NCBI RefSeq assembly: GCF_001270265.1
Contig: NZ_LGAP01000007.1
Coordinates: 124,001-188,000 of the forward strand
Source of the DNA: Ensifer adhaerens
GTDB taxonomy: Bacteria; Pseudomonadota; Alphaproteobacteria; Rhizobiales; Rhizobiaceae
Reading direction: 5' to 3'
Length of the DNA: 64,000 nt
Shown here: piece by piece, positions 26,923-35,291 of the stretch
Layout: each line of letters starts with the position of its first letter
How positions within the stretch are numbered: the first letter of the stretch is position 1
Notes under the pieces: generated by a model
The model's input: the letters and a program-made list of their open reading frames with translations, nothing else
The model's database searches: none
Told to the model about the DNA's origin: nothing
Program-made: the position numbers and the translations under genes

Positions 26923-27609
26923 GTGCGCCGTGCCGATCGTCTTTTCGATATCATTCAGGCGCTACGCGGAAAGACGCAGCCCACGACAGCCGCTGCGCTG
27001 GCGCAAAAACTGGAAGTGACTACCCGCACCATCTATCGCGACATCGCGACCTTGCAGGCTCGTCGGATTCCGATCGAGGGTGAGCCTGGGCTTGGCTATC
27101 TGCTACGAAAGGGGTTTGATCTCCCACCCCTGATGTTCACGATGGAGGAAATCGAAGCCATCACGGTCGGAGCAAACCTCGTTCATCGCATTCGCGATCC
27201 GAAATTGCAGGAAGCGGCCGAAAGCGTTCTGAGCAAGCTTCAGCATGCCGTCCCGAAGGAACTGCGCTCTTATCTTGTATCTCCCCGGTTCTATGTATCG
27301 GAAGGGGACACGGTGCGACCTGGAGGGATCGAACTGCTCGACGTGCGCAATGCCATCCGGACATGTCGCAAAATCGCCATCACCTACATCGACGAGCAAC
27401 AGCGCCGATCACGGCGCACGATCTGGCCTATCGCCACGGTTTACTATGTCGATGTCACATTGATCGCCGCCTGGTGCGAGCTTCGCGGGGATTATCGCCA
27501 TTTCCGGGCAGACCGTATCGTGCAATCAGAAGTGCTCGAAGAGCGGTATGCCGCTGATAGCAGCCCTATGATGGTCGAGTGGATGGCCAAGCGTTCGCAG
27601 AATTCCTAA
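26923..27609 (+). CDS. YafY-type transcriptional regulator (HTH plus WYL domain)
   Basis: The 228-residue protein starts at GTG 26923. The N-terminus is a DeoR/HTH_11 domain (RRADRLFDIIQALRGK, LAQKLEVTTRTIYRDIATLQ) with the usual wing RRIPIEGEPGLGYLLRKGF. The C-terminal WYL domain shows KIAITYIDEQQRRSRRTIWP, VTLIAAWCELRGDYRHFRAD and RIVQSEVLEERY. WYL domains bind ligands or nucleic acids and switch the HTH. It is divergent from the EamA transporter gene and likely regulates it and itself. Confidence 0.9.
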   Translation: MRRADRLFDIIQALRGKTQPTTAAALAQKLEVTTRTIYRDIATLQARRIPIEGEPGLGYLLRKGFDLPPLMFTMEEIEAITVGANLVHRIRDPKLQEAAESVLSKLQHAVPKELRSYLVSPRFYVSEGDTVRPGGIELLDVRNAIRTCRKIAITYIDEQQRRSRRTIWPIATVYYVDVTLIAAWCELRGDYRHFRADRIVQSEVLEERYAADSSPMMVEWMAKRSQNS

Positions 27610-27760
27610 GTTTAGCGACAAAATCGTCGGCGCTGATTTTGCAGGGGAATTTCTGTCGCAAAACCCGCGCGCAGAAGTCAGTCTTTTGCAAGGAAGTTTT
27701 GCGACACGTTCCATTTCCGTTTCGGCCGACAGACGTTTGGGTCCTTGACTGTCAGGATAT

Positions 27761-27958
27761 GTCGCCGAACTCGGAAGTGTGTTCCTCGCCGCCGATCTCG
27801 GCCTTGCGATCGAACCGCGCGACGATCACGCCGCCTACATCGCCTCCTGGCTGAAGGCATTGAAAAACGACAAGCGACTTGTGTTCCAGATGGCTGCCCA
27901 TGCCGAACGGGCCGTCACCTTCCTGCACGGCGCAGACGGCCGGCAAGAACTCAAATGA
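27761..27958 (+). pseudogene. ArdC-type antirestriction protein, C-terminal remnant
   Basis: Reading from 27761 gives VAELGSVFLAADLGLAIEPR, then DDHAAYIASWLKALKNDKRL and AAHAERAVTFLHG, ending at TGA 27956. This is the conserved end of ArdC-like (DUF1738, zincin-type) antirestriction proteins common on rhizobial plasmids. The ssDNA-binding N-terminal half and the HExxH region upstream are missing; the preceding 150 bases do not continue the frame. It marks former conjugative-plasmid sequence. Confidence 0.75.
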
Positions 27959-28559
27959 AGACGTTGACGACCGCGCCGCCGTCTGAGCGGCAGAGAATGG
28001 GCGAGGGATATTCGAGCGCGCCGCCTCGTATCGTTGCACCGAATATCCCCACGGCTGCCACCGTGTGCCAGTATCTACTCTCCTATCGCGGCCGGCGCCA
28101 TCCACTGAGCGAGGGATGGCCACAGAAACCCGGTGCGCTGAAAAAAATCGGCCCGCAGCCCCGGCTGCGGGGCGATCTTCGGACAGGTCCTCAGGGGCCG
28201 ATCGTCGAAGTATCGGATCTATCACGACACAGTGCCGAGGGCTTCGGGATTTGGGATCTCATAGAAGCCCAAGGCGGGAGTACAACGACTACCGGGATCG
28301 AGGGGAATAGCCATCCCAAGGTCAAGCGGAGCGGCTTGCCGGGCCTAGGCTTGCCTAACGGAGAAGGCGCGACGATTGCCTCGGGCACCGTGCCGACAGG
28401 GACTGCGCAGGCACATCCTTTGCGCGCATTAATGGGAGGTATCGAACGTGATGCTGCTCCTGAATCTGCTTCAGGCTATGATATAGTATGATGTATTGCG
28501 CAGTAGCTTGATACGCTTTTCCATATCATCATTGCGCCTGCCTGCAGAACGGCCTATAT
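27959..28559. other. gene-poor stretch between the ardC remnant and hipB
   Basis: A 248-codon plus-strand frame crosses the region, but its first part is out of frame with the ArdC remnant and the rest has no recognisable motif. The second copy of the 27-bp repeat lies here. From about 28490 the sequence turns A+T-rich toward the hipBA promoter. Confidence 0.5.
28322..28348 (+). repeat. 27-bp dispersed direct repeat, copy 2
   Basis: Identical to 18980-19006 (TCAAGCGGAGCGGCTTG...GGGCCTAG). In the open frame it encodes VKRSGLPGL. It lies just downstream of the ArdC remnant; copy 1 lies next to the nodT-like remnant. Confidence 0.7.
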
Positions 28560-28598
28560 ATTATCCTATATATACAGTATCGGATGATACAGGATAAT
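28560..28598. promoter_or_regulatory. nested inverted repeats at the hipBA promoter
   Basis: An outer pair ATTATCCT (28560-28567) / AGGATAAT (28591-28598) encloses an inner palindrome GTATC-GGAT-GATAC (28577-28590). The TATCC/GGATA halves recall the known E. coli HipB operator halves, but the spacing here differs (not 8 bases). The right half ends four bases before the hipB ATG, so binding would block expression of the operon. Confidence 0.6.
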
Positions 28599-28601
28599 GA
28601 T

Positions 28602-29192
28602 ATGGCATATAAGACCGAGCACATTACCCGGCAGATACGCGCGGCGCGCGAGGCCATGAAGATGAGTCAGCGCGAGTTAAGTACGCGCTCGGGTCTGACG
28701 CAAAGCCATATTTCCCAAATAGAACGGGGCACTATGGAGCCGGGGCTTTCCAGTCTCGTGGACGTAGCGCGCGCACTCGACCTCGAGATCGTCCTTGCTC
28801 CGAAAAAACTGATGCCGGCGATCCGTAACATCCTCGAGAGTGCATCGATCACGAGCGATACGCTGACATCGGACCAGCGCAAGCTGGTGGGACGTCTTGA
28901 TCGGTGGTTGGCAAAGATCAGGGATAAGTTCGCCATCGCCTCGGAAGCAGATACATTCAAAGACAGCCTCGCGCTCCTACGGCATTTGCCCCTGTCGGCC
29001 GACGAGCTGGACAGACTGAAGGACGCAACCGTTCACCTCGATCGCTGGCAGACCGATCCACCGACCCGTCAGGAGCTAAGCGAGTTCGTTCGCGCGGTGA
29101 GGCAGCTGCGTAATTCGGCGGTGCATCGTGACCGCGATGACGCGGTTCCCCGTTCGGCTTATGCGCTGGATGAGGAGGACGATAATGGCTAA
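28602..29192 (+). CDS. hipB: HipB-like XRE-family antitoxin with long C-terminal extension
   Basis: Start at ATG 28602 (MAYKTEHITRQIRAAREAMK) is favoured by AGGA eight bases upstream; an ATG at 28584 is possible. Residues about 8-65 form an XRE helix-turn-helix (MSQRELSTRSGLTQSHISQI, ERGTMEPGLSSLVDVARALD). The protein has 196 residues against about 88 in E. coli HipB; the extra 120 residues are charged and helical and of unknown role. It overlaps hipA by 8 bases and should repress the operon and neutralise HipA. Confidence 0.88.
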   Translation: MAYKTEHITRQIRAAREAMKMSQRELSTRSGLTQSHISQIERGTMEPGLSSLVDVARALDLEIVLAPKKLMPAIRNILESASITSDTLTSDQRKLVGRLDRWLAKIRDKFAIASEADTFKDSLALLRHLPLSADELDRLKDATVHLDRWQTDPPTRQELSEFVRAVRQLRNSAVHRDRDDAVPRSAYALDEEDDNG

Positions 29193-30414
29193 GGTCACGG
29201 TGTTGGATGTCAGGCTCTACGGCGAACCGATCGCGACCCTGACCAACCTGCAGGACGGACGCACCATCCTCGCTTTCAACGAGACCTATATCGAAGACGA
29301 TAAACGGCCGACGCTCAGCCTTGCGTACAAAGACCCGTTCGGTGCCCTCATCACCAAATCCCGGCCATACAACATGGTGGTGCCGCCGTTCTTTTCGAAC
29401 CTGCTGCCGGAAGGACCGCTGCGCAGATATCTCGCCGATCGTGCCGGCGTCAAACCGACGCGGGAGTTCTTCCTGCTCTGGATGTTGGGGCGCGACCTGC
29501 CAGGTGCTGTGACCGTGCATCCCGCCGAGGGGGACGATACGCCCCCGGATGACGAGCGGGCCGACATCGAAGCACGGCCGAATGCGCTGCGCTTTTCGCT
29601 GGCCGGTGTGCAGCTGAAATTCTCGGCGTTCAAGAACGAGGGAAAGGGCGGTGGTCTGACCATTCCGGCCGAGGGCACGGGTGGCTCATGGATCGTGAAA
29701 TTGCCGTCGCAGCAATATAACGGCGTGCCCGAAAACGAGTTCGCAATGATGACGATTGCCCGCATGATGGGCATGGACGTACCCGAGATCCAGTTGGTCG
29801 ACCTCGATGCCGTGAGCGGCATGCCCCAAGGCCTCGGCGAGCTGCATGGGCAGGCGCTGGCGATCAGGCGTTTCGATCGCACTTCGGATGGACCGGTGCA
29901 CATCGAGGATTTCGCACAGATCTTCGGCGTATGGCCCGACGACAAATACCGTAAAGGCAATTACCGAATGATCGGTCGTGTTATGGGGATCGAGACGGGT
30001 GCAGCCGACGTAGCCGAGTTCGTCCGGCGCCTGGTGTTTAGCGCACTGATCGGCAATGGCGACATGCACCTGAAGAACTGGTCGCTCATTTATCCCGACC
30101 GGCGCACGCCAGCGCTTTCGCCTGCGTACGACCTGCTATCGACGATCCCCTATATTGAGGGCGAAGACACGGCGGCGCTAAACTTCTCCCGCACGAAGAC
30201 TATGGCGGCCTTGTCGACAGACGAGCTTGCGCATCTGGCCGCCAAGGCGGAGCTGCCCGAAAAGCTGGTGCTCGACACGGCGCGCGAGACGGTCGAGCGT
30301 TTCAGGGCGGTATGGGAAACCGAGAAGAACAACCTGCCGATGGCCGCGAAAGTCCGCGACACGATTGATGCGCATGCACCGACGATCGAGCTTTATCGCG
30401 AGTTCACGCAGTAG
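29185..30414 (+). CDS. hipA: HipA-family Ser/Thr kinase toxin
   Basis: From ATG 29185 (MAKVTVLDVRLYGEPIATLT), with GAGGAGGA just upstream, the protein has 409 residues. The N-terminal couple_hipA domain is visible (NMVVPPFFSNLLPEGPLRRY). The kinase core follows: FSLAGVQLKFSAFKN (activation/P-loop Ser region), WIVKLPSQQYNGVPENEFAM with the nucleotide-binding Lys, LAIRRFDR, the catalytic ALIGNGDMHLKNWSLIYPD with Asp and Asn, and the metal Asp in LSPAYDLLST. All key residues are intact. E. coli HipA phosphorylates glutamyl-tRNA synthetase and causes persistence; the target here is unknown. Confidence 0.93.
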   Translation: MAKVTVLDVRLYGEPIATLTNLQDGRTILAFNETYIEDDKRPTLSLAYKDPFGALITKSRPYNMVVPPFFSNLLPEGPLRRYLADRAGVKPTREFFLLWMLGRDLPGAVTVHPAEGDDTPPDDERADIEARPNALRFSLAGVQLKFSAFKNEGKGGGLTIPAEGTGGSWIVKLPSQQYNGVPENEFAMMTIARMMGMDVPEIQLVDLDAVSGMPQGLGELHGQALAIRRFDRTSDGPVHIEDFAQIFGVWPDDKYRKGNYRMIGRVMGIETGAADVAEFVRRLVFSALIGNGDMHLKNWSLIYPDRRTPALSPAYDLLSTIPYIEGEDTAALNFSRTKTMAALSTDELAHLAAKAELPEKLVLDTARETVERFRAVWETEKNNLPMAAKVRDTIDAHAPTIELYREFTQ

Positions 30415-30462
30415 CTGGGACATGAGAAGGGTAGGGCGCCATCCGCAGATGTCGCTCTTCGG

Positions 30463-31197
30463 CTAGGCATTGACCGTGCCGAGCCGTGCCGCCCCGTGAC
30501 GTAGGCGGACAAGGTCCGCTTCGCCGTGGAATGCAGGTCGTGCTCGAGGAGAGGATTTTGTCGTTAAGCGAATTGTTTCGCGAGCGGGCACGGCACCAAG
30601 GCCTCGAACTGAGGCGTCGGGCCCGTCGGCTCCCTTGGTCAATGGAGCGCGCCAGAACAGAAAGACGTTGTAAGTCGGCGGCCGGAAAGTGTTGTAGCCG
30701 CTGGGCACGACGCCGTCGTAGTCGGGAGAAAGCAGGAGATAGAGACCGCCCTGTCCCTTGTCAGGGCCGCCGACGCCGACGTCGGTCAGCGCCCGCTGCC
30801 AGAAATCCGTGAACATGCCGATCAGACCCGGAAGCGCGACGACGACCAGCGGGCCATCTTTTTTCAGATCAAGGTAGCTCTGCGCGTAGATGACGTCGGC
30901 GTTAGGCGTCGGAATGATCGCCTTGGCGTCCATCCGCTTCTTCCAGGTCGGCAGAATGTTATATCCGGAGCCGAACTTCGCTTCAGAGCCATCACGGATC
31001 GCGAGCATGTTCACGGCGGCTAAACCGCTGAGATAGACCTGCACGGCGCGCTGGAAGAAAAGTTCGTCGCGCAGTTCCTGCCGTGTCTCCTCGGTCGGGT
31101 ATCCATTCGGAAAGGGCGCGTCGGCCAAGGCATAACCGACGCCCCACCAGAGCCGTTCACTGAACAGTAGCTCTCGGCGGATCAATTTGCTGAGCAA
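30463..31197 (-). pseudogene. DUF1254/DUF1214-type protein fragment
   Basis: The 244-codon frame contains a good DUF1254 segment (ELRDELFFQRAVQVYLSGLA, GSGYNILPTWKKRMDAKAII, PTPNADVIYAQSYLDLKKDG, IGMFTDFWQRALTDVGVGGP, YLLLSPDYDGVVPSGY). The family normally has 400-500 residues with a signal peptide in front and a DUF1214 domain behind. Here the N-terminus lacks a signal and the text after PDASVRGLGA becomes low-complexity, consistent with a frameshift or truncation near 30600. It is called a fragment although the middle is well preserved. Confidence 0.7.
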
Positions 31198-31262
31198 TCG
31201 GGTGAAGTCGGCCTCGGATTTTCGCGTCGCCTCTTGTTTTCAATCGTTCATTGCAAGACGGA

Positions 31263-31280
31263 GCGTCACAAAGCTGTCAT
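31263..31280 (+). promoter_or_regulatory. Pho-box-like site upstream of the Nudix gene
   Basis: GCGTCAC-AAAG-CTGTCAT is two heptamers spaced 11 bases apart; the second is a perfect PhoB half-site and the first keeps GTCA. It lies about 45 bases upstream of the Nudix start, suggesting phosphate-starvation control. Only one and a half sites match well. Confidence 0.5.
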
Positions 31281-31325
31281 AAACGGCGCCAAGCTTCGGG
31301 TCGCATTTCATAGAGGCCGTGAAAG

Positions 31326-31838
31326 ATGGCAGAGCAATTCTCGCAGACATGGGACGCCGTCCCACAAGATGCCGCCGGCTGTTCGCGAGTGCGCGTCGCA
31401 CAGGCAGGTGCGATCTGCTATCGAATCTCAGTGGATAGTCCTCCCGAAGTGCTGCTTGTCGCGAGTCGCCGAAATGGTTGCTGGGGAATACCCAAAGGGC
31501 GCATCGAAATAGGAGAAACGTCTGGCGTGGCGGCTGCGCGGGAAGCGATGGAAGAGGCTGGCGTCAAAGGCCGCGTATCGAACGATTCGATTGGCTCGTT
31601 TGTCTACACGAAGGATAGCAGCAACCTTACCTATCACCTCGATGTGCATCTTCTCGAAGTTCGGGAAACGCTGTTGGATTTCCCCGAGAGACAGAGCCGG
31701 AAACTGCTATGGGCCCCGTTTGAAACGGCGCTTCAGGAAATCTTTCATCCCAGGCTCCGAGATCTGTTGCGGCTCCTCCCTGGCGAAATCCAGATGGGCT
31801 GCTTCGTCGGAGGCCTGCGATCACTTGGCTCGCCTTGA
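31326..31838 (+). CDS. Nudix hydrolase
   Basis: From ATG 31326 the protein has 170 residues. The Nudix box is complete: GRIEIGETSGVAAAREAMEE continued by AGVKG (GX5EX7REUXEEXGU). The sequence in front (VLLVASRRNGCWGIPKG) is typical of DIPP/MutT-like hydrolases that cleave diphosphoinositol or nucleoside polyphosphates. The last dozen or so codons overlap, in another frame, the start of a DHA2 transporter fragment, so the original C-terminus has probably been replaced at a recombination joint near 31815. The catalytic domain is intact. The Pho-box-like site upstream would fit a role in phosphate limitation. Confidence 0.87.
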   Translation: MAEQFSQTWDAVPQDAAGCSRVRVAQAGAICYRISVDSPPEVLLVASRRNGCWGIPKGRIEIGETSGVAAAREAMEEAGVKGRVSNDSIGSFVYTKDSSNLTYHLDVHLLEVRETLLDFPERQSRKLLWAPFETALQEIFHPRLRDLLRLLPGEIQMGCFVGGLRSLGSP

Positions 31839-32091
31839 TCGCACCTGTCGTTGTCTCGCTGATCGGCGCCTGGATTACGACTCATGCCGGCTGGGAATGG
31901 AACTTCTTCATCAACCTGCCGCTTGGCCTCCTCGGCGTCGTGCTGGTGGCCTCCTTCGTGCCGCATGCGGCAGATGAAGGCTTGCGGCCTTTCGATCTCG
32001 AGGTTTTCTGTTGACCGGCAGCGCGCTCTCGCTGACGCTCGCAGGGCTTGGGGCATCGCGATACCCTCGCTGGTTTTGCCTGCGGCGGTAA
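31817..32091 (+). pseudogene. DHA2-type MFS transporter internal fragment
   Basis: In the frame starting about 31817 the text reads ITWLALIAPVVVSLIGAWIT, then HAGWEWNFFINLPLGLLGVV and LRPFDLE. After a one-base shift near 32005 it continues LTGSALSLTLAGLG. This matches the TM6 region of EmrB-type 14-helix transporters ('W.W.FxINxPxG'). No start, and nothing of the remaining three quarters, is present. It joins directly onto the Nudix gene. Confidence 0.75.
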
Positions 32092-32267
32092 GGGACTTGC
32101 ATCGCATCCTGTGCGATTTCGTGAGGCACCATAAGGTTCCCCGGGAGCCAAATACCAAGGAAAGCCGCGTCGCGCGATCGTCCAGCGGCATCGCCGTCGG
32201 CCTCCATCTGGACCGCGACCTGAATGACCAGTTCGCAGAGTGATCTTAGACAGCCGGCTAATTTCGC

Positions 32268-32292
32268 CCCCGGATGGCTTGTGCTTCCGGGG
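32268..32292 (-). terminator. hairpin downstream of matC
   Basis: CCCCGGA (32268-32274) pairs with TCCGGGG (32286-32292) about 16 bases past the matC stop. The stem is G+C-rich but no T-run follows on the minus strand, so it is a weak terminator candidate. Confidence 0.35.
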
Positions 32293-32307
32293 ACGGCGGT
32301 CCTGCCC

Positions 32308-33654
32308 TCAGACGAGGCCGGGCACGACGAACACCGACCAGGCAACGATCGGTCCGATGATCGCGATCAGTGCACTGTAGACCAGCAGTTGCCGCAGCAC
32401 CTGCTCGCGCTTGTCGTCCGGCGCGTTGGCGACGACGAGCGCGCCATTGGTGGAGAACGGGCTGGTGTCGACGATCGTCGTCGATATGGCGATTGCCGCC
32501 ACGACGCCGATGGCGCTGATGTGCCCTTGCAGGAGGAACGGAACGGCGAGCGGGATGATGGCGCCGAGCAGCGCGGTCGATGAGGCAAAGGCCGAAACGA
32601 TGGCGCCGGTGAAGCAAAGCAGCAGCGCCACCAGGAGCGGCATGCCAAGGTTCGATATGCCGTTGGCCACATAATCGACCGTGCCGGCCTTCTCCATGAC
32701 GCCGACATAGGTGATGATGCCGGCGATCAGAAGCACGGTCGACCAGCTGACCTTGTCGATCGCCGCCTTCTGCGTCTTCGGCGAAATAAGGGCGAGGGCG
32801 ACAGCTACGGTGATCGCGACCAAACCGACATTGAACTTGAAGACGAGCGCACCAATGCCGAGCGCCGTCAATCCCATCAAAGTGAAGACCTTTTCCGGGG
32901 TCAAGCGCAATGTCTGTAGAGTGTCCGCCGCCGTACCGTAGGCGTGCTCCCTGATCGGCTTGGCAGGCGTGCCGCCATGGCCCCGGATCGACGCCGATAC
33001 ACCCTCGGGATGCAATTCAGGCAGAGGACCGGAGACCCCTTGTTTCTGCTTCATGACGTGCGCGCCGCCGAAGACGAAGAAGACCAGCACGGCGATCGCC
33101 AGGTTGAAGAAGAAGCTGGAGAGGAACAGCGATGTCGGCGCGAAGGGCAGGCCGGCCTTGACGACAATCTGGTTGGTGATGCCGCCATAGACACTGATCG
33201 GCGAGAAGCCGCCGGCCTGTGCGCCGTGGATGACCATCAGTCCCATCATCACCGGATGGATGCGGTATTGCACGGCAAAGCTGAGCGCCACAGGGGCGAG
33301 GATCGCCACAGCCGCCGGTCCGAGTGCGCCAAAACCGGTGATGATGGCGGCCACGACGAACATCACCCAGGGGATCCAGGCGACATGTCCGCGCACCAGC
33401 CGCACGGCGCATTCGACGAGCCAGTCGATGGTGCCGTTAATCTGCGCGATGGCGAAGAGGTAGGTGACGGCGACAAGCGTCAGGAACAGGTCGCTTGGGA
33501 AGCCGGCGAAAATGTCATTGGCCTTCATGCCGATGATCAGCGAGCCGAGCAGGAAGGTGCAGCCGAATGCCAGCGCACCCATGTTGATCGGTTGGACCGT
33601 CGCGATGACGAACATGGCGATAAGCAGCAGTATGGATAGGATTTCGATACCCAT
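32308..33654 (-). CDS. matC: malonate (dicarboxylate) carrier MatC
   Basis: The 448-residue membrane protein (MGIEILSILLLIAMFVIATV) has 11-12 hydrophobic helices and the dicarboxylate-carrier MatC-type N-terminal domain (NMGALAFGCTFLLGSLIIGM, ANDIFAGFPSDLFLTLVAVT). A repeat-like second half contains SWSTVLLIAGIITYVGVMEK and ends SVFVVPGLV. It imports malonate as the last gene of matABC: matA decarboxylates malonyl-CoA made by matB. The 104-bp gap to matB contains a hairpin. The assignment rests on the gene context and the well-known rhizobial matABC order. Confidence 0.92.
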   Translation of the reverse strand: MGIEILSILLLIAMFVIATVQPINMGALAFGCTFLLGSLIIGMKANDIFAGFPSDLFLTLVAVTYLFAIAQINGTIDWLVECAVRLVRGHVAWIPWVMFVVAAIITGFGALGPAAVAILAPVALSFAVQYRIHPVMMGLMVIHGAQAGGFSPISVYGGITNQIVVKAGLPFAPTSLFLSSFFFNLAIAVLVFFVFGGAHVMKQKQGVSGPLPELHPEGVSASIRGHGGTPAKPIREHAYGTAADTLQTLRLTPEKVFTLMGLTALGIGALVFKFNVGLVAITVAVALALISPKTQKAAIDKVSWSTVLLIAGIITYVGVMEKAGTVDYVANGISNLGMPLLVALLLCFTGAIVSAFASSTALLGAIIPLAVPFLLQGHISAIGVVAAIAISTTIVDTSPFSTNGALVVANAPDDKREQVLRQLLVYSALIAIIGPIVAWSVFVVPGLV

Positions 33655-33714
33655 GATTCCCCTCCCTCCGACGCTTCCAGCGCCGGCAGCTAGTGTTCTT
33701 CAAGATTGGATTGT

Positions 33715-33746
33715 TCCCTGCGCCTTCCTCCCAGAGGGAGCAGGGA
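33715..33746 (-). other. hairpin in the matB-matC gap
   Basis: TCCCTGC (33715-33721) and GCAGGGA (33740-33746) can pair, with an inner CTCCC/GGGAG pairing. It may stabilise the upstream mRNA or tune matC expression. Confidence 0.35.
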
Positions 33747-33758
33747 CGGGTCACGTCG

Positions 33759-35267
33759 TTATGTGTAAAGGTCGGCGTATTTCTGCCGCAGAACGTTCTT
33801 CTGGACCTTGCCCATGGTGTTGCGCGGCAGATCCTCGGTGAAGATGATGCGCTTGGGTTGCTTGTAGCGGGCGAGCCGGTCCTGGAGCGCGCCCAGGATC
33901 GCCTTTTCATCGAGCGTCGCGTCGGGCTTGCAAACAACGATGGCGGTGACGCCCTCGCCGAAATCGGGATGCGGAACGCCGATGACCGCGCTCTCGGCGA
34001 CCCCCTCGAGCTGGTCGATCTCGCCTTCCACCTCTTTGGGATAGATGTTGTAGCCGCCCGAAATCACCAGGTCCTTGCTGCGGCCGACGATGTGGACATA
34101 GCCTTGTCCGTCGATCTTACCGAGGTCGCCGCTGATGAAGTAACCGTCGGCGGTGAATTCCGCGGCCGTCTTCTCCGCCATGCGCCAATAGCCCTTGAAG
34201 ACGTTCGGTCCCTTGATTTCAATCATGCCGGTTTCTTCGGGTGCAACCTCGGTGCCGGTCGCCGGATCGGTGACGCGCACCGTCACGCCGGGCAGCGGAA
34301 AGCCGACCGTTCCGGCAATCCTATCTCCATCATAGGGGTTCGACGTGTTCATGTTGGTTTCGGTCATGCCGTAGCGTTCCAGGATCGCAAGACCGGTGCG
34401 CTTCCTGAACTCCACATGCGTTTCGGCAAGCAGCGGCGCCGAACCGGAGATGAAGAGGCGCATGTTCGCGACGGCCTGCCGGTCGAGGCGCGGGCTCTGC
34501 AGCAGGCGCACGTAAAAGGTCGGGACGCCCATCAGGAGAGTCGCCTGCGCCATCAACGACACGACCTCGTCCGGGTCAAATTTCGGTAGCAGGAACATCG
34601 AAGCGCCGGCAAGCAATGTGACGTTGGTGGCGACGAACAGGCCATGGGTGTGGAAGATCGGCAAGGCATGGATCAACCGATCGTCAGCCGTGACGCGCCA
34701 GTAGTTGCGCAAGGTCAGCGCGTTTGAGAGCAGGTTGCCGTGGGTGAGCATCGCCCCCTTGGAACGTCCGGTCGTTCCCGACGTATAGAGGATCGCTGCC
34801 AGATCGTCGGCCGTGCGTGAGGCATCGACGAAGTCGGCTTGTTCGTCTCTCGCGAGATCGAGAAGCGAGCCGGTACCATCGGCGTCAAGGGTTTCGACAA
34901 TCGCACCGTGAGGCTCGGCGATCGTTGAGACGCCTTCTCGGGCACTCGAGGACACGACAACCAGCCGCGGTTCGGCATCGCCGATGAAATAGTCGAGCTC
35001 GGCGAGCGTATAGGCGGTATTGAGCGGCAGATAAACCGCGCCTGAGCGAAGGCAGGCGAGATAGAGGATCAAGGCCTCGGAACTCTTGTCGACCTGCACG
35101 GCAACCCGGTCGCCTGGGCGGATGCCGAGCGTATCCATCGCGCTTGCGATACGGCCCGACAGATCGAGCGCATCCATATACGTCCAGGTACGGCCACCGT
35201 TCACCCGAATGAATGGCGCGTCACCCGATGCAGCGGCCCTTATGGCGTCGAAAAGATGGTTGCTCAC
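33759..35267 (-). CDS. matB: malonyl-CoA synthetase MatB
   Basis: A 502-residue acyl-CoA synthetase of the adenylate-forming family. Motifs in order: the P-loop-like ILYTSGTTGRSKGAMLTHGN, the core GMTETNMNTSNPYDGDRIAG, the hinge/ATP region GYFISGDLGKIDGQGYVHIV and the catalytic Lys near the end, EDLPRNTMGKVQKNVLRQKY. It makes malonyl-CoA from malonate, ATP and CoA. Placement between matA (24 bases upstream) and matC supports malonate as the substrate. Confidence 0.95.
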   Translation of the reverse strand: MSNHLFDAIRAAASGDAPFIRVNGGRTWTYMDALDLSGRIASAMDTLGIRPGDRVAVQVDKSSEALILYLACLRSGAVYLPLNTAYTLAELDYFIGDAEPRLVVVSSSAREGVSTIAEPHGAIVETLDADGTGSLLDLARDEQADFVDASRTADDLAAILYTSGTTGRSKGAMLTHGNLLSNALTLRNYWRVTADDRLIHALPIFHTHGLFVATNVTLLAGASMFLLPKFDPDEVVSLMAQATLLMGVPTFYVRLLQSPRLDRQAVANMRLFISGSAPLLAETHVEFRKRTGLAILERYGMTETNMNTSNPYDGDRIAGTVGFPLPGVTVRVTDPATGTEVAPEETGMIEIKGPNVFKGYWRMAEKTAAEFTADGYFISGDLGKIDGQGYVHIVGRSKDLVISGGYNIYPKEVEGEIDQLEGVAESAVIGVPHPDFGEGVTAIVVCKPDATLDEKAILGALQDRLARYKQPKRIIFTEDLPRNTMGKVQKNVLRQKYADLYT

Positions 35268-35291
35268 TTTCGCCTCCTCCGATCCTTGAAT

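Noticed and set aside
27745-28491. 248-codon plus-strand frame
   Set aside because: Its first part is the wrong frame over the ArdC remnant, and the rest is low-complexity without a start signal.
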